This document shows, piece after piece, positions 12,515-22,600 of a stretch of 64,000 bases of DNA. The stretch comes from Saturnia japonica (Eukaryota > Arthropoda > Insecta > Lepidoptera > Saturniidae), in the NCBI GenBank assembly GCA_033032175.1, contig CM065334.1:7995705-8059704 (forward strand), written 5' to 3'. A program made the position numbers and the translations under genes. Each line of letters opens with the position of its first letter. Position 1 is the stretch's first letter. Under the pieces are notes generated by a model. The model ran no database searches and was not told the DNA's origin. It worked only from the letters and a program-made list of their open reading frames with translations.

Positions 12515-12700
12515 TATCTGGGTGACCGAGCTTTGCTGGGTGTCTTAAAAAATAAACACCTATCTAGATATACTTCGGAATGTAAAACATTATCTAAATA
12601 CAAAGTTTCATCCAAATCGTTGGAACCGTTTCCGAGAAACCAATTACATATATATTATATACAAGAATTGCTCACTTAATATAATAAGATATATTTCGAT
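12515..12700. repeat. Dispersed repeat with ACCGAGC hairpin
   Basis: The segment 'gggtgaccgagctttgctggg' region forms a short imperfect hairpin and is followed by text similar to insect dispersed elements ('ggaaccgtttccgag'). Class not determined. Confidence 0.3.
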
Positions 12701-12849
12701 AAGGATTAATACCATGCTTATAAAAACGCCTTCGCATATCATGCATTATTTTATAACAAATTTTATTACCATAAAAAAGGTTATATTGAGTCAATCTTAA
12801 AAGAGTGACTTATACTATCGCGGACTTTTTAGAACTTTTAAGAGAAAAA

Positions 12850-13109
12850 ATTCCGTCACATGATTTTTGCGTAATTTTAACCATTTACGCAGCGCACGCA
12901 ATGAAAGCTAACAAAAAGAATAAATTTCACCGGTTTTTGCGACATTTTCCATTGATATTCTGCTCCTTTTGGTCGTAGCGTGATGTTATATAGTCTATAG
13001 CCTTCCTCGATAAACGGGCTATCCATATGAAGATAATTTTTCCATTCGAAACAATAGTTCCTGAGATTAGCACGTTCAACCAAACTTTTCATATAAATAT
13101 TAGTATAGA
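12850..13109 (-). mobile_element. Helitron 5' part of a second subfamily
   Basis: Read on the minus strand it begins TCTATACTAATATT at 13109 (preceded by A) and continues with 'atcgaggaaggctatag' and 'catcacgctacgacc', the same text as the plus-strand fragment at 19436-19600. The 3' end is not clear. Confidence 0.6.
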
Positions 13110-13603
13110 TTTAAATATTCACTATGATGTTTGGATTTTTCACATCTGCCGGGTTTTGCTTGTCCATAAACCAATACAATTTAATAATTAACTTTAATTT
13201 TGAAACATATTGTCAGCTCATGGATTTTCTATTATTACCAACCAAAGAGTAACATGCTCTATATATATTTAATGTTATTTTTCTTCTTTCTCCAGCTTTT
13301 AAGAACACTAGAATGAAGATTGCAAGCAAAACGCACACAAGTAGAATTGTAAAACTTATGAAAATAGTGCCTACAAATTTAACAAAGAAAAACTCGTATT
13401 AATTATTGAGAAAAAAAAGAGAGAAGTAAACACATAAGAAATACAAAATATTAAGCTCAAAATATATCTGCCAGTATTCTGTTTTTATTGTAATTAAAAT
13501 AACAAACAGATAGATAAATAAATTCAAGTGTGAAGGTCAGTTTAACCTATGGATGTTAAGTGTTGCCAGTGTGAATATACAAAATTTTAAAAGTGTTGCG
13601 AAA

Positions 13604-13672
13604 ATGAAAATTCCAGAGATTTCGGTCAACGTTGGCGCCTATTACGCCAACGAAGAGAATGGGCAGTGGCAG
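13604..13672 (+). CDS. Paip2: Paip2 coding exon 1
   Basis: Start ATG at 13604; 23 codons ending in CAG before donor GTGAGT, phase 0. The peptide has no recognised motif. Confidence 0.85.
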
Positions 13673-16600
13673 GTGAGTGTACTTTAACTTATATCACTTG
13701 ACTTATATCTTGACCACACTGTATTACTGGATGGGTAAAATCTTATGAGTTCGCGTCGCCTATATAGGATGACTTCATCTTTTTCTTCCTAACTTGGCAA
13801 CCGGTCCTCTTTAATGAAGACCATTACTGCCATTATCGAGTGATTATAGTGTCATATGTTATGACAATTCAGTATCCTAACAAGATGGTGGCTCCCTTGT
13901 TAGAACTTTCTAGAAATTTTTTGTGGAATCTCAGAATGAATGCTTTTAACTTATATTTATAATCCACTTCACTTATGCACAAAAGCCAAACTATATCACG
14001 CAAAACGCCACCAATATTACATAATATAGGGTCAAAAACCTAAGTTATTGAATTAAAAATAAAACCCACAACATGTTACTTCAAGATCCCGCCAAAACCT
14101 TCCTAGAATGACTTCATGCTAATATTAACAGTATAACTGAAACTTTTTTTAAAATGCCGAATCGTAATTATGAATTTTGCCAGTGTCAAATAGTCTCAGT
14201 AGAGTCAGTTTATAATGGAATTTTAAATAATTTTGTTCTTCCAGATTAAGCTGCTGAAAAACACACAGACAAACACAACATTTACAGACATGTTTTAGTT
14301 AAATAGATACATATTTATACAATATAATATAAACTTAATTATAGTTAAAATAATAGGTCTGTTGCTTTATGAATGATGGGTTGAAATGATTGTTAAATTA
14401 CACATTACCTTTTTCTTTGGAAGTTCAAAATGAGTTCTCTTGCAAATGAGCAATGCATGATGAAAATTATAGGAGTCATAAAATCATTCTTGGGCTGATC
14501 ACGAGAGAGCCAAAGTATGAGTGAAACAGAGCATTGTTTCAGTATAACAGAGTGTGACAGCATATTGCATGCATGGACTACTCAACTTTTCTATATAATA
14601 TGTAACTGTTGCTCAGTGCTTATAGATGTGAAAACCAACCAGACTGTGATGTTAAACATTTTAATTTACAAATTATGAAATTGTAATTTTGATACTACAA
14701 TTAATTTTAATATTTAAAAAAGAACATGTATTTTCTCATAGTTTCAAGTTTTCACTTCAGTTGGTAGTCCACAATGACAGTCTATATACATAAAATGATT
14801 GAACTTTTCCATTGTGTGCGCATCACGTAAAAACAACTGGATAAATTTTAAGCAACATTTTTTTCTGTTTTATTTATATAATAAATCCTGATATCTTCAT
14901 TCAATAAAAAGTTATTATTGTTTTAAGAATGTACAATTTTTATAAGCATTATGCATTTGGTGATGTGTGTTAATATGACAAATACCGCAGACAATCTGCG
15001 AATTAACTGTATGTTTAAAAATTAAACTAAATTGTTGAGTAGTATTGGTCTATAGATAAAATGCTTAAAACAATACCAATCTGGTAAAATTAATTGTATA
15101 TTTATATCATTTTCTCTTTGGAAAATTAATATTTTTTGTCTGTGAGTCACATTATTGCGTAATTGCTCTTGCATAAGTTGTCATATTTGTCACTGTTATC
15201 ATACAAAACAAAATGAACGATGACGTCACGGGACCATCATAGCGCGTTTTTGTGACGTGTTTTTTTATTGAAATTAAGTAATATTTTCAAATCACTTTTT
15301 ATGATGTATTAATGAAAGAAAAAACTATTCATAGGTATTATTATCAACATATAAAGTGTTTTAAACAATTTTCCAAATGTTGTCAACTCCCAGATTATAT
15401 CCTTTTTAACAAGCTTTTATTAAGAACTTCACTTGTTACTAAGAAACAATGTAATCAAATCTTACAAATCAATTTTGATCTACTTCTGATTGTTATATCG
15501 AATTGAAACTATATAGTTCCGATGACTAAAACTATAATTTAGCATCTTGAAAGTAATCTGATGATAGAGCCAGGAGGTGGATAGTGAAACTTTTCGGTGG
15601 CCACTAGCAAACCCCTCGAGTTTACGCTCATATGATTTGTTTTGACGAGTCCAATAGATTGGGCTTGGTAACGAGGGTCTGGTGAGATATTTTATAGTTT
15701 TTTGTGTGTAATAATAGCGTTTTTTTTAACTACATACTTATATTTTAATTGTGTACATAGCCAAACGGCGTGATAATTGACAACGGTGTCGGCGGCGGTG
15801 TGGTCGGCAGCGGTGATGCAGGCATTCATCGCGGCCCGGTCTACCCCGTTCACATACCCAGAGGTCAGATGCCAGGTATATAACTAATCTTTTTTACCCC
15901 TATATTTCCTTAACTCAACTTGTGGTAGTAGTTGACTTGTAGATATCATTGCATAAGAAAAAAGCGTTATGCCCTCTCCATATTACTTTATCTCTCTCTC
16001 CCTCTCTGTTTCTATTTATTACATACGAGTGTGGCAAGAATCGAGATTCCAGTAGACGAGTGGGCCCTTCAGAGTGGTCTCGCGAAAAAGGCGAGCGTTC
16101 AGTAATTTTTAATTAACATCATGAAGACATTTTTAGTGGAGTGTCGGATATTTCCAGAGAAGGCAATACTGTAGCAGGTTATTAATAATAAATATTAGCT
16201 TTCCCTTACCTATTTGATACCCCCAAACGAAGTTCTGGCTCCATTTTTGCTGAGATAATTGCTGATAGAGAAAGGTACAAGGAGAATATATGTAGTCCTG
16301 ATCCTATCTAAGAGAGTCAGGGCACAAAGACATTTCATTGGAGATCTCTCTACTTGGGGCAGCCTGGCTGGTGGAATATATCCACCCAACAGATGATCAC
16401 AATCAAATGTCCTTTTGTTATTTTCCTGAGGTTAGTAGGGTTTCCAGAGCTCCTTGGGTTAGTGGGGTCCAAGGTCGGTAACGCGCTAGTACCTATGGTA
16501 TTACAAGCGTTCATAGGCTACGGTAGCCAGTTACCATCAAGTGGGTTGTATGTTTGTTTGCCACCTTTGTGGTATAAAAGAGAAAGCTTACTCACGGTTT

Positions 16601-19600
16601 TCGGTTAATATTTTAGGATACGTGGTCACTGGCGCTTATTACCCTCCTACTGGCTACCCCCCAGTAGCTCAACAGCCGCCTGACGACTTCTCTGATTACA
16701 TGTGGATGGAGCACGAAGAGGAATTTGATAAACAGGTACATTTTGATCATACTATTTTGCATTGGCCGCAGTCTCACCTGATCTCAGGATGAGAGGTGAC
16801 AATGAGGTGAAATGGTGAAATGTTAAACCTAGTGGAAGGCTACATACACACCTATAGGTGCTTAGCGACAGATTTGTAAGTTGGATGAGGGTGTTGGCTA
16901 TACGAAGGGTACAACGACAGCTGTAGAGCTAGCTTGTTTTAATTCAAATGCAGTATATTGGACACTAACAGGCCATCCATTTTTAAATGACTTCAACAAA
17001 AGACGGGAGGTTGTTCAATTTAAATGGTTATGAACCGACTTGGATGGTCTTTTTTGTTGGATAGGGGATACCTCAGAATGGGACAACAATGTAATCTCAT
17101 TGGCATTGGACCTTCAACTTTGAAGATACACAAGGAAACTCTTCAAAATCATTGAAGTTGGTTTTCTTTTTTTGTTAAAAATTGTCTTGTAGTAAATAAA
17201 TACGGAAGATGGAAATGTTTCAGGTTATGCAGCAATTGGAAGAAGAGGCGCTGATGGAGCAGTGCATAGAGGCGATGCTGGAAGACGAGCAGAGGGAGAG
17301 GCACAATAGGCCGATGGCGAACGGGCACAAGCACAACCATTACCCTACGTGAGTACTTAATACCAATGGCTAAATAGCAAAAGGTCCACAATGTTATGGA
17401 GACAATAGAGTTTGTGCGCGACCGTCCTGTGACAGACGTTGGCGGGGGCGAGGTTTTTCATTACGTCACTACACTCTCGTATTTAATCAAGTGATAATAA
17501 TTAACAAATTATATTGAGAGCCGATCAAAACGCATAACCTAATCAATCATACCAACCGTTTCGGAGATTACCCGAAACAAAAAAAACTGACAAAATTAAA
17601 AAAAATTGATTTATTAGTACCGTATATACTTTCATATGCATTTAGTAAAAAAAAAAACTGTTACTTTGACATTACAAACGGACACTTAAATTGTATCAAT
17701 TGTATAGATTTCTACTTGGGTTTTAGTCTCCTAAGTGATTGTGAGCTAGTAAGAAAGGAATTTACATTATTATAAATTCTAGGTAGTAGGTAATATAATA
17801 TTTCGTCATTATTTATAAATTACGTAACTGCGGCGCACTCGCGACTATTGTGTACCGAAGTTTAACTTAGATTTCGAAGTACCTCGTTTGTATGAAGATG
17901 TAATATTGTTTACTTTTGTGTACTGTGACTGCGCGCCTACGTCACGTAATTGCCCGTGTTTCCCTTCCCCGCTACATTACCCGCCCCCGTTGACGTCAAT
18001 AGCACCTGGTCCCCCGCCAACGTCTGTTGGAAACAGGACGGTCACGCACGAACTTGTACGACAATTACTTGTACAAGTGTTAATATAATAGGTACAATAC
18101 AAATAATTTAGTGGATGCACACAGAGGGAATCACTTCCAGACATCACTATCATTCACATAATGATCCACCCTATAATAACCTTTTGACAGTAAAGCCCGC
18201 ATGACATGGTCCTTGAACTTGTTGTCCGACAAATCAGTAGTTTGCTTTGGGATCTTATTATAAAACCTGATACTATTACCTAAAAAACTTATTGGACCTA
18301 CTTAGTTTAAAACCTGGTACAACTAAGTTATTTCGATTTCTAGTATTAACATTCTGCTGACCTTTGACATACTCTAACTTGACTAAGTTTTTACAAATAT
18401 ACATTAAGTTTCAAGGATAACAGGGCAATATAACATACCATATTAATAAGTAAATACTTACTTAGTACCTTTGTGATTCGAAACTAGATGACACGAAAAA
18501 GCAACGCTAAAATGAATCGAATTGACTTAACGGTGTGTCGACCAGACTTGTACGCACTGTCGTGTGTACACTACGAGCGGTCAATGACTCGAGTTCCGCT
18601 GAACAAACTTCAATGATTTTGAAGAGTTCCCTTGTCTACATTCGAAGTTGAAAATCCAATGTCAATGAAATTAAAATTGGACCACCTTTGAGGTATCCCA
18701 CATACAACAAAAAAAAAACATTTTAATTGTGCAACCTCCCGTCTTTTGTTGATGTCCGTTAAAATAGAGATTAAAAAAAATTTATATATTTATGTTTTCT
18801 GAAACTTTCACTTCTATCACACGTGAACTGCACAGGAGTGTTTTTTTGTCGGTATATCGATTGCTTGGCACTTTTGTCCATTATCTTTCATTACAGAAAA
18901 TGTTGCCAAATATTATATTACACTCACTTAAGTTTTATAATTCCAGAACAAGCAACGGAGGTCCTTCAGTTTCACTGGAGGAGGCGGTCTCCAGATCGAC
19001 GCTAAACCCCCTCGCTGCCGAGTTCTACCCGACGAGGGTTAGACCGGTTCCCCCTGTACCACAACCTAACACAGGTTTGTAGATAACATACTCCATATAG
19101 TTCAAAAAATGTTGCCATACAACGACTTAAAAAAATGCAAAGCATATGGTAAAAATCTGTTTTGGATTAAGATGTTGATGAAAAATGTTCCAGATGAAAG
19201 ACAAGAGACCACACCACGCACAGAGGAAGTCCAGCAGTCAAGAGAAGAAAAGCCCCAGCCTGCTGCATCATCAGAAGTAAACGTAGAGTCCAAAACAGAA
19301 GTCACAGCGGAGCACAAGACAGATGGTTAGTACCGTTGATAATTTGTATTTCATTGGTGATAAGAATGGCAGATGTTGATGGAGAATATTGTGAAGAAAG
19401 CGTTTAGCTTGAGGAATGTTCTCATAGTGGGAATATCTATACTAATATTATAAAGCTGTAGAGTTTGTTTGTTTGAATGCTTTAATCTCAGAAACTACTG
19501 ACTACCCATTTATCTAGGAAGGCTATAGGCTATATAACATCACGCTACGACCAATAGGAGCGGAGCGTCAATTAAAAGTGCGTAAAAGGTTAAAGTTACA

Positions 19601-22600
19601 CAACAATAATTTTTGAGGAATTGTTTCTCTTAAGTTCAAAAAAAAAGGCTACTATAGCATTAGGCTATCTTTTAAGGTTGACTAAATATAATGTTTGGAA
19701 ATTATTCCAGTTATCAAGAAGATCTGACAACACACTATAATAACCTTTTTAACATGGTCCTTGATCTTATTGTTTGGTAAATCAGTAATGTGCTTCGGGA
19801 TATTAATAAGAACCTAACACTATTACCTAAAAAACATCTTAGGCTTAAATGAGCCTGAGCGACCGGTGTAGAAAAACGTTATGAAACCATTGCATGGTGG
19901 TAGGATTATTTTTATTGCCCGTCTGAGTAGCTACACCCTGGAGTTGAAAAGCTATCGCCAAGCATCTATGTGTCCCGGCAGCTGCATTTGAGAGCCAGTC
20001 TTCCACTAGGCTTAGCGTGCTACCATCTTGTGACTGTGTCTTCACTTATAAGATACGGTGAAATTGTGGCCATATAGCTAAACCTTATAACAAATAAAGA
20101 AACTCTTACAGTCTTACTAAGTGTAAAACACGGTACGACTAATTGTGTGTCTATTTCTAGTATTCAAATTCACAGCTTCGAACTCACATTGCCTATGAAC
20201 TTCATCGCCTTGAACTACGACCGCCGTTGTCGTTTCTATTTAAAATCTAGATCACAGTTTTCAAAACATCCGCTAGCATAATAATTGCGTTTTACATTTA
20301 ATATTGTCATGTCTCGATATAAGATTTCTTTAAAGCCTTAGAACGCCTTTTCCTTTGTTTTATTAGAGTTATTGAGCGCACATCCGAGAATGTTTCAAAA
20401 TTAGTACAATCATTTTACAATAGATGGCGCACGTGTCGTCTCGAAAACAACGGGAATGAAGTCTGGAATTTTTTTCTATAGTAATTCGGCAATTTGACTG
20501 CACTGTCCCAGATGGTAAGCACTGTAGAGTCCAAACACAACGTAACCACTGAGAGATCTAAATCCATGCATAAATATATAAATATCTCTTACGCTTAAAG
20601 GATTAGCTGGCAGATGGTTCCATCGTTTGATGGTGCGACAAAGATAGTCATCGAGAATTTTTTGGCTAAAGGCTAGTAGGGTAATCAATTTTTATATTAT
20701 ATCTTTTTACAGAAGCATTACAGCCTCAGAAAGATCCGCCAGAAGTGAGTGCAGCAGACATACAGCCAATACCAGACAAGGTCTTGGACAAGAGGCCCAA
20801 GGAATCAAAGAAGGACACGGCACAGACAAAATCTAGGATAGACAATAAGACGAAAACAATCCAAAACAGAAGTTAAAAGAACGAAACCTCAGGTAATTTT
20901 TCTCATATAGTTTATAAGTTTACACGGGTTTATTTGCCACAATTCGACGAACTCCTCAATCGTGCCAGCTCAACTCCTCCAGAAAGTCGACCAGTCGTAC
21001 GATGTTGTTAGAAATCTCTGGTAGAGTCCTTGGCATGCCACGGTGTTTAACCAGGTATTGGGCCAACTCTCTGCACTCCAAAGAATGTTTGGCTGTTTCT
21101 TCTGCTCCCATGCACGCTCGGCACAGGGGGCTTTCGGTAACACCTAAATATACCTAAACGTAGTTTTTAAAATTATTAAATAAAGATTTTGATGGTATTC
21201 CATAATTGATACGATTTCTTTGGAATGAACTTCCTTATTATGGACTTGCTATAGGAGTTATGCAGATATCATCACATAAGGAAATAGCGTTATGCCTCTT
21301 CCTTGCGACTTTCTCTTATATGAGTGTGTAGCGTGTGAGTATCGAGGTTCGAGCAGATAGGTATCGTACGCGGCCGGTTGCATAACTCTTCCTCGGGTGG
21401 CCCCAAAATGCAAAACATTTCACTTGGGACGGGACCCTTCAGAGTGGCCTCACGAAATATGTTATCAGTTATTTAATGTGGTACACATACATATATGTCG
21501 AAAAAGTTGACATCAGGGTAGAGTATTGGAGACACCAGGATTTCCCTTGTTATCTTATTTGTGGAATTACAGATCTAGTGGGTTCGTGTAATCTTCGCGT
21601 CACCGATAACCTCGACATGCTCGTGACGTATTACGCTTGCGTCAGACTAGTGACGAGTAGTATAGCGTTCTGTGTACACCAATACATTGTATATAGTAGA
21701 CTGTATGATATGCGTGTTTGATATTTTGTATGTGTAAAATCTTGTGATTTCTCTTCACCGACATGCCCTGCAATAATTCAGACTATAATTGAGTTTTCAC
21801 ATTTGTCGGCAGTCTTCATGACTGCCTCTATTTTTTTTGTAACCTGGTTCTTGACCAGGGTTCCCGAGACTGCACACATTGTTTTTTGTTTATTCATACA
21901 TTTTTTCTATTTTTTCTTTCATTCTTACTAATGTTAATTTCATTATTACTATGCTGGACCATTTTTTATCCCCTTGGTAGTCCAAATTCATATTAATATT
22001 TTTTCTTTTCCATAAATATATTTTTTGCTAACTCTACAAGTACATTTCATTATTTCTATGTTGCGTCATTTTTCATCCCTTTCTCAAATGTTTATTTCCA
22101 AGGAATCTTAGATCGTAAATTTTGCAACTTCGCCTGTAAGTTACGTGGGTTCATAAAAAGTAGTAATGCACCATGATTTCTATCGATAGAAAATCGATAA
22201 ATTGAGTTATATAAATCTTTATTATACATGTTGGCGATAAAATGTACGACATCACATTTAATGTACGAACGAAACACGGTGAAACCGCCGTAAATTCTAT
22301 TGTTTTTGCTCTTCTATGGAATATGTGCTTAATGTATTGATGTTTAATGGATAGGGAATAGAATAAGGAACAATTTGATATATAACTTGTATATGTAACT
22401 TATATATTTAAATAAATATAGAGCGGGAAACAGGGCGACCATAGTGAAAATAGATACAAAAAATAAATAAAAGGAAGAGGTTCTCTTTAAGGCAACTCTC
22501 TGGAGTACTTAACGCACGATTAGAGTCATTGGGGACACAGTGATATAAGGAAGGAAAACAAGATTTACTCGTCCTGCGAACGCCTCATTAATGAAGAGCT

